From contig JBAZEM010000001.1 in the NCBI GenBank assembly GCA_041653875.1, forward strand, positions 186,001 to 250,000: 64,000 nucleotides of DNA, given 5' to 3'. Source of the DNA: VSJD01 sp041653875 (GTDB taxonomy: Bacteria; Verrucomicrobiota; Kiritimatiellia; JAAZAB01). Positions 24,878 to 33,178 of this stretch are shown piece by piece. A program made the translations under genes and the position numbers. How positions within the stretch are numbered: position 1 is the first letter of the stretch; every line of letters starts with the position of its first letter. The notes under the pieces are model-generated. The model searched no databases. It saw only the letters and a program-made list of their open reading frames with translations, and was not told the DNA's origin.

Positions 24878-25405
24878 ATGATTAACCAGGACTGGGATAT
24901 CAAACCGCGGGCGGCGGCTTGCGGCAAGTGCCAGGCGCCTTTCACCGATCGGCAGGAATATGTCTCGCGCCTGACATTTGGGGCGGACGGTTATGCGCGC
25001 CTGGATTGCTGTGCGGCCTGCTGGGGCGCGGTGGAGCGCGCGCCGCAGACCGTCAGTGTCTGGCGCGGCGTCTTCGATATGCCGCCGCCGGCGCCGCCTG
25101 AGGCGCTGAAAAAAGAAACGGCGGAATCGCTTTTGCGCTCGCTTGTGGCTAAAAACGATCCGGCCAACGCCAACGTCATGTTCATCCTGGCCGTCATGCT
25201 GGAACGGCGGCGAATACTCGTCGAACGCGATGTCCGCAAACAGGACGACGGCAAACTTGTGCGCGTTTACGAACAGCGCAAAACCGGCGACACTTTTATC
25301 ATCGTCGATCCCCAACTTCGCCTGGACCAGATCGAACATGTCCAGACCGAAGTGATGGCCATGCTGTCGGCGCCGGCGGTTCCGCCATCCTCTGTGGAAA
25401 AGTAA
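24878..25405 (+). CDS. Conserved hypothetical zinc-ribbon-like protein
   Basis: A 175-residue protein that I do not recognise by name. The N terminus has two cysteine pairs, CGKC (Cys15, Cys18) and CCAAC (Cys44/45, Cys48), forming a likely treble-clef or zinc ribbon with an acidic/aromatic surround (FTDRQEYVSRLTF). The C-terminal half is helical with charged stretches (LLRSLVAKND, MLERRRILVERDV) and a beta region (TGDTFIIVDPQL). No signal peptide or membrane segment. It stands alone between repeat tracts, upstream of the deacylase gene. Function unknown. Confidence 0.7.
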   Translation: MINQDWDIKPRAAACGKCQAPFTDRQEYVSRLTFGADGYARLDCCAACWGAVERAPQTVSVWRGVFDMPPPAPPEALKKETAESLLRSLVAKNDPANANVMFILAVMLERRRILVERDVRKQDDGKLVRVYEQRKTGDTFIIVDPQLRLDQIEHVQTEVMAMLSAPAVPPSSVEK

Positions 25406-25417
25406 TTTGTGATTCCG

Positions 25418-25482
25418 TTGTAGCCGTCGGACGAAGGCCGACGGGCGCCTGCCCGCGCGAGCCTTGCGTCTCGCGGCTACAA
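25418..25482. repeat. GTAG-ended palindrome (compact REPIN)
   Basis: TTGTAGCCGTCGGACGAAGG at one end and GCGTCTCGCGGCTACAA at the other: the same two arm types as at 11753-11860 but in swapped order. Confidence 0.82.
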
Positions 25483-25585
25483 GCGGAGCGCATACTTCAG
25501 GGTTTCGCTCGGGATGACAACTTTTCGCCTGCTGTTCCGAGCGGCGCGTAGCGGAGTCGAGGAATCTCGTCGGCAAGAACACCCC

Positions 25586-27136
25586 ATGCTGGATTACAAG
25601 ATCGTCGGCGGTTTGATTTTCGACGGCACGGGCGTCGAGCCCGCGCGGGCCGATGTCGGCGTCGCGGGCGAGCGCATTGCGGTCATCGGGGATTTGGGTC
25701 CCGCCGAGGCGTCCGCCGTGATTGACGCGGCCGGCAGGTATGTCACGCCCGGGTTTGTCGATGCCCATTCCCATTCCGATGCCTACCTCCTGATCGAGCC
25801 TTCGGCGCCGAGCAAGCTTTTCCAAGGTGTTACGACTGAAATTGTCGGCAATTGCGGCGCCAGCGCGGCGCCGTTGGCGGATGCCGCCTGGCTGCCGTCC
25901 GATTGGCGCGACCAAACCTATCCCGGCGCGTGGCGCAGCGTGGCCGATTATCGTTGCCTGCTGGAACAGGCGTGTCCCGCGCCGAACGTCATGCTTTTGA
26001 TCGGCCACGGAAAACTGCGCGCATGGGTCATGGGCTATCAGGCCCGCCCGGCGACGGCCGACGAATGCCGCGCCATGACGCGGCTGTTGGAACAAAGCAT
26101 GGACGAGGGCGGGCGCGGGTTCAGTACGGGCTTGATTTATCCGCCGGGCCTGTTTGCCGCCACCGAAGAAATCGCCGATTTGGCGCGCGTGGCCGCCCGG
26201 CGCGATGGGATTTACACCACGCACCTGCGCAGTGAAGGACAAAATCTGCTGGAAGCGATCGAGGAAACATTGGCCATTGGGCGTCAAACGGGCGTGCGCC
26301 TCGAGATTTCCCATTTGAAAACTTCAGGCCGCGACAACTGGCCGAAAGTTGAGGCGGCGTTGAATTCGATCCGCCGCGCGCGCGCGGCCGGGCTTGACGT
26401 GGCGGCTGATCGCTATCCTTATACGGCCGGCGGCACGGATTTGGACGTGATCTTGCCCGACTGGGCCCAGGCCGGCGGACGCGACGCCGTTTTGCAACGT
26501 CTGCGCGACCGCGATGAACGCGAGCGTTTGTGGCGGGAGATGACCGCATCCCGTCCGGCGGAGGATTGGGAAGGCGTCGTGATCGGGTCCACGGCCGAGG
26601 CATCATTCCGCGGAAAATCCTTGCCGGAAGTCGCGCAGGCATGGGGTGTCGATCCCGTTGCGGCGGCCTTGCGTCTTATGGAGAGCGATGAGCTTAAAAC
26701 CAGCGCCTTTTTCTTCGGCATGAGTGAAGACAATATGTGGAAAATTTTGGCCGAGCCTTTTGTTATGCTCGGGTCCGACGCTTCCCTGCGTGCTCTCAAT
26801 GGGCCGCTGAGCCGGGACTTCCCGCATCCGCGTGCCTATGGCGCTTTCCCGCGTTTTTTGCGCGCGGCGCTGGATGGTAAAACCGTGGCCTTGCCGGAAG
26901 CGATCCGGAAAATGACCAGCCTGCCGGCGGACCATTTTCGACTCAAAGGGCGGGGCCGGGTAGTGGCGGGCGCTTATGCCGACCTGGTGGTTTTCGATCC
27001 CAACACCGTGGCCGATGTAGCCACATTTGGCGAGCCCCACGCGCTGGCTCGTGGAATCGAATGTGTTATGGTGAACGGTGTGCCAACCCTTGACCGGAAC
27101 GGCCTGACCGGCCGGCGGGCAGGGCAGATACTATAA
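25586..27136 (+). CDS. N-acyl-D-amino-acid deacylase (D-aminoacylase family amidohydrolase)
   Basis: A 516-residue zinc amidohydrolase. Diagnostic residues: the HXH pair in VDAHSHSDAYL, the bridging-type Cys in VGNCGASAAPL, His in YTTHLRSEGQ and LEISHLKTSG, and the catalytic Asp in MLGSDASLRA. The C-terminal beta-sandwich (GRVVAGAYADLVVFDPNTV) closes the fold. Family members release D-amino acids or act on related N-acyl or dihydropyrimidine substrates; the precise substrate cannot be told. I chose ATG 25586, where the conserved LDYKIVGGLIFDGTG begins; the 24 codons upstream lie in a repeat (GGTTTCGCTCGGGATGAC words). Confidence 0.88.
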   Translation: MLDYKIVGGLIFDGTGVEPARADVGVAGERIAVIGDLGPAEASAVIDAAGRYVTPGFVDAHSHSDAYLLIEPSAPSKLFQGVTTEIVGNCGASAAPLADAAWLPSDWRDQTYPGAWRSVADYRCLLEQACPAPNVMLLIGHGKLRAWVMGYQARPATADECRAMTRLLEQSMDEGGRGFSTGLIYPPGLFAATEEIADLARVAARRDGIYTTHLRSEGQNLLEAIEETLAIGRQTGVRLEISHLKTSGRDNWPKVEAALNSIRRARAAGLDVAADRYPYTAGGTDLDVILPDWAQAGGRDAVLQRLRDRDERERLWREMTASRPAEDWEGVVIGSTAEASFRGKSLPEVAQAWGVDPVAAALRLMESDELKTSAFFFGMSEDNMWKILAEPFVMLGSDASLRALNGPLSRDFPHPRAYGAFPRFLRAALDGKTVALPEAIRKMTSLPADHFRLKGRGRVVAGAYADLVVFDPNTVADVATFGEPHALARGIECVMVNGVPTLDRNGLTGRRAGQIL

Positions 27137-27276
27137 CGCACTGAAACGTTGCCACCCCGCCGTTGACATGGTATAAATTTTAAGCAACAGTTGAACCCGG
27201 CTTGACGCTGATGAACACAGTCAAGGATTTGAATTTGTGCCGCAGTCACATGGGCCGAATCTATTTTTGGTGATTT

Positions 27277-27654
27277 ATGCTCGAAATCAGCGTTAAAACT
27301 CATTTTTCCGGCGCCCATTTCCTGGCGGGCTATCCCGGCGTTTGCGCCAACCTGCACGGGCATAATTGGGAAGTTGAGGTGTTCCTGCGCGGCCGCAAAG
27401 CCGATTCCGTTGGCATGCTGGTGGATTTCAGGCAGGCCAAGACGGCCATTCATGAAATCGTCGATGCGCTGGATCACAAGGAATTGAACGCGCTGGCCAT
27501 GTTCGCGCGCCAAAATCCGTCGTCGGAAAATCTGGCCCGTTATCTCTTCCGCGAACTGTCGAAGCGTCTGAACAGCCGGCGCGTCAAGGTTCAGCGTGTT
27601 TTGGTCAGCGAATCCCCCGGCACGTCCGCGGCCTATTGGGAAAATATTCGATGA
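27277..27654 (+). CDS. queD: 6-carboxy-tetrahydropterin synthase QueD
   Basis: Converts dihydroneopterin triphosphate to 6-carboxy-5,6,7,8-tetrahydropterin in queuosine/7-deazaguanine synthesis. Zinc ligands His14 (SGAHFLAGY), His27 and His29 (NLHGHNWEVEV) and the catalytic Cys23 are present, as are the ALDHKELN and VSESPG active-site segments. Length 125 is normal. The stop overlaps the ATG of queE (ATGA), so the two are coupled. I saw no preQ1 riboswitch in the 140-bp leader. Confidence 0.96.
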   Translation: MLEISVKTHFSGAHFLAGYPGVCANLHGHNWEVEVFLRGRKADSVGMLVDFRQAKTAIHEIVDALDHKELNALAMFARQNPSSENLARYLFRELSKRLNSRRVKVQRVLVSESPGTSAAYWENIR

Positions 27655-28292
27655 ACGATCTCCTGCAAGTCAGCGAGACGTTCGTTTCCATCCAGGGCGA
27701 ATCCACCTTTGCCGGCTGCCCTTTTTTTTTTATCCGGCTGACCGGTTGTAATTTACGGTGCTCCTACTGCGATACGCCCTCTGCCTTTACAGGCGGCGAA
27801 CCGAAGACCATCCCTCAACTTGTGGATGAGTTCCGCGCCGGCGGCTTGGCTTATGTGGAAGTCACCGGGGGCGAGCCGTTGCTTCAGCCCGGCACACCGA
27901 CCTTGCTGAAAGCCTTGCTGGCGGCGCGTCCGGACGCCGTTGTGCTTGTGGAAACCAACGGCAGTCAGGATATTGCCCTTGTCCCGCCGGGAGTCATTGC
28001 CATTATTGACATAAAATGCCCCGCCAGCGGTGTCAGCGCCGCCATGAATTGGAAGAACCTGGAACGTTTGCGGCCGCACGATGAGATTAAATTCGTGATT
28101 AGCGGCCGCGCCGATTTCGATTGGGCTGTCCGGATTGTGAACGAGCATCGCCTGGCGTCAAAATGCCACGCCGTGCTGTTCAGTCCGGTCCTGGGCCGGG
28201 TGGAACCAGCCGCACTGGCGGAATGGCTGTTGGCCGCGCGCGTCCCGGTCAGGCTCAATCTGCAACTGCACAAGTTGATGGGGGTGCGGTGA
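27651..28292 (+). CDS. queE: 7-carboxy-7-deazaguanine synthase QueE
   Basis: Radical SAM enzyme that ring-contracts 6-carboxytetrahydropterin to 7-carboxy-7-deazaguanine. The cluster motif is CNLRCSYC (Cys33, 37, 40), here a CX3CX2C form, preceded by the conserved SIQGESTFAGCPFFFIRLTG and followed by VEVTGGEPLLQP. 213 residues, normal. Start at 27651 overlaps queD by 4 bp. queC and queF are not in the window, so the pathway continues elsewhere. Confidence 0.96.
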   Translation: MNDLLQVSETFVSIQGESTFAGCPFFFIRLTGCNLRCSYCDTPSAFTGGEPKTIPQLVDEFRAGGLAYVEVTGGEPLLQPGTPTLLKALLAARPDAVVLVETNGSQDIALVPPGVIAIIDIKCPASGVSAAMNWKNLERLRPHDEIKFVISGRADFDWAVRIVNEHRLASKCHAVLFSPVLGRVEPAALAEWLLAARVPVRLNLQLHKLMGVR

Positions 28293-28355
28293 ATGCGGAA
28301 TGCAGTAATTGGGGTGTTGTGGCAAACGTGGATGAATCAAGGACAAGACGACAGC

Positions 28356-29129
28356 TCACAACTGTCGTTGCAAAACCTTGCGAACATAACGCTTGCCCCC
28401 CCCGACGGCCTTGGGCAGGTCAAAGCCCCGCGCCAGGAGCGCTGTGAGCGCCGCCGAAAACATACAGCCGGTGCCGTGTGTGGCCACCCGCAGGCGGGCG
28501 GACCGGAACCGGTAAATTCGTCCGGAATGGTGGAGCACATCGGTCACTGTTTGGCCCGGCAGATGCCCCCCTTTCACGACGCAGGCCGCGCGATAGCGCG
28601 TGCCGATTTCCCGCGCCGCCGACTCCATGTCCCGCAGGTCGCCGATTTTATGACCGCACAACGCTTCGGCTTCCGGCAGATTGGGCGTTATGACATCGGC
28701 CAATGGCAACAGCTTGCCGCATAGCGCGCTTACGGCGTCCCGGCGCAGGAGTCGGGCGCCCGATGTGGCGATCATCACGGGATCCACGACGAGCCAGGGT
28801 ATGCGCCGGCGTCTAATGGTTCCGGCCACGGCCTCGATAATGGCGGACGAATACAGCATGCCGGTTTTGGCGGCGGCCACGCGGAATCCGTCGCAAATGG
28901 TTTCCACCTGGAGCCTTACCATGGCAGGTGTGACGGGCAGGATGCCGCGCACTTCCGACGGGTTTTGGGCGGTCAGGCAGGTGATGGCAGAGGCGCCGAA
29001 GGCGCCGAGCGCGGCAAACGCCTTTAAATCCGCCTGGATGCCGGCGCCGCCGCCGCTGTCGGACCCCGCAATGGTCATGACCACGGGGAGATTTTGGGAA
29101 TGGTTGTTCATGGCCGATATAATCGGCAT
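28356..29129 (-). CDS. thiD: Hydroxymethylpyrimidine (phosphomethylpyrimidine) kinase ThiD
   Basis: Phosphorylates HMP and HMP-P for thiamine synthesis. Ribokinase-fold signatures: TIAGSDSGGGAGIQADLKAF near the N terminus, VVDPVMIATSGARLL, ITPNLPEAEALCG, VVKGGHLPG and the anion-hole/ATP motif THGTGCMFSAALTALLARG. Two starts are possible (29129 or 29111); neither has a strong ribosome-binding site. It points toward queE. No TPP riboswitch was recognised upstream. Confidence 0.94.
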   Translation of the reverse strand: MPIISAMNNHSQNLPVVMTIAGSDSGGGAGIQADLKAFAALGAFGASAITCLTAQNPSEVRGILPVTPAMVRLQVETICDGFRVAAAKTGMLYSSAIIEAVAGTIRRRRIPWLVVDPVMIATSGARLLRRDAVSALCGKLLPLADVITPNLPEAEALCGHKIGDLRDMESAAREIGTRYRAACVVKGGHLPGQTVTDVLHHSGRIYRFRSARLRVATHGTGCMFSAALTALLARGFDLPKAVGGGKRYVRKVLQRQL

Positions 29130-29522
29130 GGTCCGGGGTTCATCGGTTCACGATTCAACGGTTGCCTGATTTTCCCGAATAATTTTTCAACCGTGAGCCT
29201 CCCAACCGTGAACCGTTGAACCATGCCTCTTTTGTAGAAGCTGACCACTGATCCGGCGATGAATGCAACTGTAGCATACCCATGGCCCAAGCCAAATATA
29301 ATCAATTATGTAATCGTAATCCCGGTTACGTGGCGGCAGACGCGGCGAATTGGGCATTGGGCGGCAGGTGTAGCTGCCGTTCGATAGAACGGCACTCTGC
29401 GGTTCTTACGAACCGCATCTACACCGCTACGCACCCGAGTCGTCAAATATAATTGCCGCGTCTCTGTCCTTGAATCCAGCCGCCGGCAATGGTACATCTG
29501 GGGCCAATGAAAGGGGTGGGGT
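29130..29522. repeat. Repeat-filled spacer: GGTTCACG inverted words and a GTAG hairpin
   Basis: Between divergent thiD and dapL. At 29140-29226, words GTTCATCGGTTCACGATTCA and inverse CCGTGAACCGTTGAACCATG form an inverted pair. At 29367-29425 a GTAG-ended palindrome (AGGTGTAGCTGCCGTTCGAT ... CGAACCGCATCTACACC) has two hairpins, CCGTTCGATAGAACGG and GCGGTTCTTACGAACCGC. No gene seen. Confidence 0.8.
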
Positions 29523-30746
29523 ATGAATTTGCAGGCGTTGTTTGCCGAACGGATTGGCGGGGCCGCCTACGGCCTCTCGAATGAAATATACAAGTTCGAA
29601 AAAATCAAGCGCGCCAAAGCGGCCGCCCGCCAGGCGCGACCGGGTGTGGAATTGCTGGATTTCGGCGTGGGCGAACCGGACCAAATGGCGCCCGGGACTA
29701 TCCGCCGCGCATTGAAAAAGGCCGTGGACGATCCGGCCAACCGCGGCTATGCGGACAACGGCATCCGGGAATTCAAGGCGGCGGCGGCCGGCTATATGGC
29801 GGAATTCTTTGGCGTTACGAATTTGGCCCCGGATACGGAAATCGTTCACAGCATCGGCTCGAAGCCGGCCCTGGCGATGTTGCCGCTTTGTTTCATCAAT
29901 CCCGGCGACGTGGCCCTGGCGACTGTGCCGGGCTATCCGGTCCTGGCCACGCATACGAAATACCTGGGTGGGCGGGTGTCCAAGATACCTTTGCTCGAAC
30001 AGAACGGGTTTTATCCGGACCTCGCCGCGATTGACGCCGACACCGCGCGGCGCGCAAAATTGTTTTATGTCAATTACCCGAATAATCCCACCGGCGCGGC
30101 GCCATCGGAGGAGTTTTTCGACCGTCTGATTGCGTTTGCCCAGGCCAACAATATCCTGATCGTGCAGGATGCCGCCTATGCCACGCTGGTCTATGGGCGC
30201 AAGCCGCTCTCGATCCTCAGCCGGCCGGGCGGCAAGGAGACGGCCGTGGAATTGCATTCCATGAGCAAGAGTTATAACATGACCGGCTGGCGGCTGGGAT
30301 TTGTGGCGGGCTCGGCGCGGGTTGTCCAGGCCTATGCCGAGGTCAAGGACAACATCGATTCAGGCCAGTTCAAGGCCATCCAGCTGGCGGCCTGCGCGGG
30401 GATTGCCGATCGGAAACTGGCTGACCGGATCAACCGGCATTACCGGCGGCGCCTGCGCAAGATGGTCAAGTGCCTGCGTTCCGCCGGCTTCGCCGCGCGC
30501 ATGCCGGGCGGCACTTTCTATCTGTATGTGCCGGCGCCGCGCGGCGCGGGCTCGACAACTTTTGCCATGGCGGAAGCCGCCTCCCAGTTCCTGATCCGGG
30601 AACACTCGATCTCCACTGTGCCGTGGGACGATGCCGGCGCGTTTCTCCGGTTTTCAGCCACCTTCGAATCGGCCGGCGACAAGGATGACGACCGCGTCGT
30701 GGCCGAATTGGGCGCGCGTCTATCGAAGGCGCAGTTGCGGTTTTGA
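29523..30746 (+). CDS. dapL: LL-diaminopimelate aminotransferase
   Basis: PLP enzyme that makes LL-diaminopimelate directly from tetrahydrodipicolinate, a shortcut for lysine and peptidoglycan synthesis known from Chlamydiae, Verrucomicrobia and others. Seen: LDFGVGEPDQMAPG, the NYPNNPTGAAPS substrate loop, and the PLP lysine in SMSKSYNMTGWRLGF. 407 residues, standard for DapL. The start at 29523 is preceded by a GGGGTGGGGT purine-rich stretch. Its presence supports assignment of the organism to the PVC group, though DapL also occurs elsewhere. Confidence 0.92.
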   Translation: MNLQALFAERIGGAAYGLSNEIYKFEKIKRAKAAARQARPGVELLDFGVGEPDQMAPGTIRRALKKAVDDPANRGYADNGIREFKAAAAGYMAEFFGVTNLAPDTEIVHSIGSKPALAMLPLCFINPGDVALATVPGYPVLATHTKYLGGRVSKIPLLEQNGFYPDLAAIDADTARRAKLFYVNYPNNPTGAAPSEEFFDRLIAFAQANNILIVQDAAYATLVYGRKPLSILSRPGGKETAVELHSMSKSYNMTGWRLGFVAGSARVVQAYAEVKDNIDSGQFKAIQLAACAGIADRKLADRINRHYRRRLRKMVKCLRSAGFAARMPGGTFYLYVPAPRGAGSTTFAMAEAASQFLIREHSISTVPWDDAGAFLRFSATFESAGDKDDDRVVAELGARLSKAQLRF

Positions 30747-30784
30747 GGACGCACGCGCCTAAGACCTGATTTGGGACTATGAAT

Positions 30785-30917
30785 TTTCCGCCAGAGGCGG
30801 ATTCGCTTCCGGCGTAAAATCCGGGTAGAGCCGGTTTTTCCGCCAAAGGCGGATCCGCCTACGGCGGAACACCGGCTATTCTGTCCCGAAGATAGCCGAC
30901 ATAAAGTCGGCTCTACA
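30785..30917. repeat. GTAGAGCCGG palindromic repeat
   Basis: First a short hairpin (TTTTCCGCCAGAGGCGGATT, 30785-), then GTAGAGCCGGTTTTTCCGCC to AAAGTCGGCTCTAC (30825-30916). Inverted GTAG ends; internal CCGCC/GGCGG hairpins. Sister copy at 20173-20301. Confidence 0.85.
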
Positions 30918-30949
30918 TGAAAAAGTTGCCACGTTTCTGGAATTAATCT

Positions 30950-31984
30950 ATGCAAGCCATGATGTTAACGGGCCTGCGGGCCATGGAAATGCGCGAAGTC
31001 CCGATGCCCGCGATCAAGGCGGAAACGGACGTGTTATTGCGTCTGGCCGCGGTCGGCGTGTGCGGCTCGGATATCCATTATTACACGACGGGTAAAATCG
31101 GAAGCCAGGTCGTCCAATATCCGTTCACGGTTGGCCATGAATGCGCCGCAGTCGTGGAGCGGGTGGGGGCGGCCGTGACGCGGGTCAAGCCGGGCGACCG
31201 GGTGGCCGTGGAACCCGCCATGGCGTGCGGACAATGCGACCAGTGCCGGAGCGGCCGGCCGCACACCTGCCGCCGGCTGAAGTTTTTGGGGTGCCCCGGA
31301 CAGGCCGAGGGGGGTCTGGCCGAATTCCTGGTGATGCCGCAGGAGTGTTGTTTCCCTGTTGCGGCTGGTATGACGTTCGAACAGGCGGCGCTCTCGGAGC
31401 CGTTGGCCATCGGGTTTTATGCGGTGCGCCGCGCTCTGTCCATAAAAGGCGCCCGCATCGCCATCCTGGGCGCCGGGCCGATCGGGCTGAGCGTGCTGGT
31501 GTGCGCGCGAACGATGGGCGCGCGCGCGATCTATGTGTCGGATAAAATCGACACGCGCCTGGCGGCGGCCAAGGCCGCCGGCGCCGCGTGGGTCGGCAAC
31601 CCGGACCAGGTCGATATCGTCAAGGCCGTCGGCGCCCGCGAGCCGTTGCTCCTGGATGCCGTCTTCGAGTGCTGCGGACAACAGTCGGCGGTGGATCAAG
31701 GCATTGAACTGCTCCAGCCGGGCGGCAAACTCATGCTGGTGGGCATTCCGGAGGCGGAGCGGGTGTCTTTCGTCATCGACCGCGCGCGCCGCAAGGAACT
31801 GGATATCCGCAATGTGCGCCGGCAGTGCGAATGCCTTCATCCGACACTGGCGCTGATGGCGGCGGGCCTGTTGCAGGCCGATTTTATGATGACCCACCGG
31901 TTCCGGTTAGACCAGACCAAAGAAGCATTCGATCTGGTGGCCGCGTATCGGGATGGGGTGGTCAAGGCGATGATCGCGTTCTGA
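30950..31984 (+). CDS. Zinc-dependent medium-chain dehydrogenase (sorbitol/threonine dehydrogenase type)
   Basis: A 344-residue MDR enzyme. Catalytic zinc ligands: GVCGSDIHYYTT (Cys) and VGHECAAVVE (His, Glu). The structural-zinc loop CGQCDQCRSGRPHTC has all four cysteines. The Rossmann motif is AILGAGPIGLSVLV. SDIHYY and the overall length point to polyol (sorbitol, xylitol) dehydrogenases, but the substrate is not determined. No sugar-transport genes adjoin it. It lies after a GTAG palindrome and before a repeat tract leading to smpB. Confidence 0.88.
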   Translation: MQAMMLTGLRAMEMREVPMPAIKAETDVLLRLAAVGVCGSDIHYYTTGKIGSQVVQYPFTVGHECAAVVERVGAAVTRVKPGDRVAVEPAMACGQCDQCRSGRPHTCRRLKFLGCPGQAEGGLAEFLVMPQECCFPVAAGMTFEQAALSEPLAIGFYAVRRALSIKGARIAILGAGPIGLSVLVCARTMGARAIYVSDKIDTRLAAAKAAGAAWVGNPDQVDIVKAVGAREPLLLDAVFECCGQQSAVDQGIELLQPGGKLMLVGIPEAERVSFVIDRARRKELDIRNVRRQCECLHPTLALMAAGLLQADFMMTHRFRLDQTKEAFDLVAAYRDGVVKAMIAF

Positions 31985-32122
31985 GGAAGCAAACGCCGAA
32001 CATCCAACATCGAACGCCCAACGTCGAATTAAAAACGAAGAACGAAGAACGAAGAACTAAGAACAAGGAACGGTTCCTTTTTTTTCATTAACCATTGACC
32101 ATTCTCCATTAACCATCTCTTG
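31985..32122. repeat. Three consecutive heptad tracts before smpB
   Basis: Unrelated 7-bp word families follow each other: GAACATCCAACATCGAACGC (31998-32028), AAAACGAAGAACGAAGAACG (32031-32070) and CATTAACCATTGACCATTCT (32086-32118). Nothing else is in this spacer. Confidence 0.85.
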
Positions 32123-32133
32123 TCCTGGTTCCC

Positions 32134-32610
32134 ATGCCTCCAGCCACGGAAAATCATACCCCCCGCATCGTCAACCGCAAGGCGCACCGGGATTATACCG
32201 TGCTGGAGCGGTTCGAGACCGGCATTGCCCTGCTGGGCACCGAGGTGAAATCCATTCGCGCGGGGCACGCGGATTTGACGGGCGGCTATGCCGTCGTGGA
32301 AGGCGACGCCATTGTGCTCCGCGATGTCCACATCAAACCCTTCGAATTCGGCCACCAGTTCAATCACGAGCCGCGCCGGCCGCGGCGTCTGCTCCTGCAC
32401 AAACATGAAATCAAGCGGCTGGTCGGCAAAGTCACGCTCAAAGGCTGTACGCTGATTCCCTTGGCCCTCTATTTCAACCGCCGCGGCAAAATCAAGGTCG
32501 AACTCGGCCTCTGCCTGGGCAAGCATACCATCGACAAGCGCGAAACCATGAAGCGCAAGACCGCCGACCGCGAAGCCGAGCGCGCCCTGGCCCTGCGGCG
32601 GAAATCGTAG
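32134..32610 (+). CDS. smpB: SsrA-binding protein SmpB
   Basis: Partner of tmRNA in trans-translation rescue of stalled ribosomes. The 158 residues show NRKAHRDYTVLERFETGIAL, GTEVKSIRAGHADL, RRLLLHKHEIKRL and the C-terminal basic helix start GKHTIDKRETMKRK. The ssrA gene was not recognised nearby. ATG at 32134 has no obvious Shine-Dalgarno sequence and follows a heptad tract closely. Confidence 0.97.
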   Translation: MPPATENHTPRIVNRKAHRDYTVLERFETGIALLGTEVKSIRAGHADLTGGYAVVEGDAIVLRDVHIKPFEFGHQFNHEPRRPRRLLLHKHEIKRLVGKVTLKGCTLIPLALYFNRRGKIKVELGLCLGKHTIDKRETMKRKTADREAERALALRRKS

Positions 32611-32681
32611 GGCGCTTTCCGGCGGCGCTGTCTTTCCCGGGCGCCGCGCTTATTTGTTTTTTTCGCTTGACTCTATTTCGG

Positions 32682-32707
32682 TAATTAGGTAGCTTAATAC
32701 CCAATTA
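32682..32707 (+). promoter_or_regulatory. Palindromic operator candidate for the Rrf2 regulator
   Basis: TAATTAGGTA and TACCCAATTA are 10-bp inverted arms with one mismatch, separated by 6 bp, 20 bp upstream of the regulator start. TTGACT at 32667-32672 may be the -35 box, which would put the palindrome over spacer and -10. Typical of autoregulated Rrf2 genes. Confidence 0.65.
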
Positions 32708-32727
32708 AACGAAAGGCGGGGTTTGCC

Positions 32728-33156
32728 ATGCTCGGACTGTTGAATATATCGGAAGCGATGTCGATTGCGTTGCATGCCTGCGTGTGGCTTGCGGACGATC
32801 CGGAACGCTTTCATTCGGCCCGCCGGATGGCCGCGAAGCTGGGCTTCTCGCCTCATCATTGCGCAAAGATATTACAGCAACTCGTGCGCAGCGGGATTCT
32901 CGAGACCGAGCGCGGCCCTGCCGGCGGCGCGCGTCTGGCCAGGCCGCCCGCTGAAGTCACCCTGTTGGAAATTTACGGCGCTGTGGGCGGCAACCCGGCC
33001 TACAAGGGATGCCTGCTGAAACGCAATATCTGTAAAGGCGACGCCTGCGCGCTCGGCAAATTGATGTCCAACGAAAACAAGCGCCTGATCGGCCTGTTGA
33101 AGGACGTCACGCTGGCGGGTGTCGTGAGCTCGTTGAAAAAAAACCGGAGCGGCTGA
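32728..33156 (+). CDS. Rrf2-family transcriptional regulator, probable Fe-S/NO sensor
   Basis: A 142-residue Rrf2/NsrR/IscR-type winged-helix protein. The DNA-binding helix spans about residues 30-50 (SARRMAAKLGFSPHHCAKIL) followed by the wing GPAGGARLARPP. Three cysteines, Cys95, Cys102 and Cys107 (GCLLKRNICKGDACALG), sit where NsrR and IscR hold their iron-sulphur cluster, though with different spacing. It is the first gene of a unit with a ferredoxin and hcp, the best known NsrR targets, so a role as NO-responsive repressor is a reasonable inference. AAGGCGGGG precedes the ATG. Confidence 0.88.
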   Translation: MLGLLNISEAMSIALHACVWLADDPERFHSARRMAAKLGFSPHHCAKILQQLVRSGILETERGPAGGARLARPPAEVTLLEIYGAVGGNPAYKGCLLKRNICKGDACALGKLMSNENKRLIGLLKDVTLAGVVSSLKKNRSG

Positions 33157-33178
33157 CCCAATTGGAGAACGCTCTCGT

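Noticed and set aside
27163..27177. Promoter TTGACA plus TATAAA upstream of queD
   Set aside because: Only 3 bp separate the two boxes, so they cannot form one sigma-70 promoter.
27137..27276. preQ1 riboswitch before queD-queE
   Set aside because: No pseudoknot-type C-rich loop followed by an A-rich tail was found in the leader.
29130..29366. TPP riboswitch upstream of thiD
   Set aside because: The conserved CUGAGA and ACCUGA blocks are absent; the region is GTTCACG-word repeat.
32611..32727. tmRNA (ssrA) next to smpB
   Set aside because: No tRNA-like acceptor/T-arm pair or tag reading frame could be found in this short spacer.
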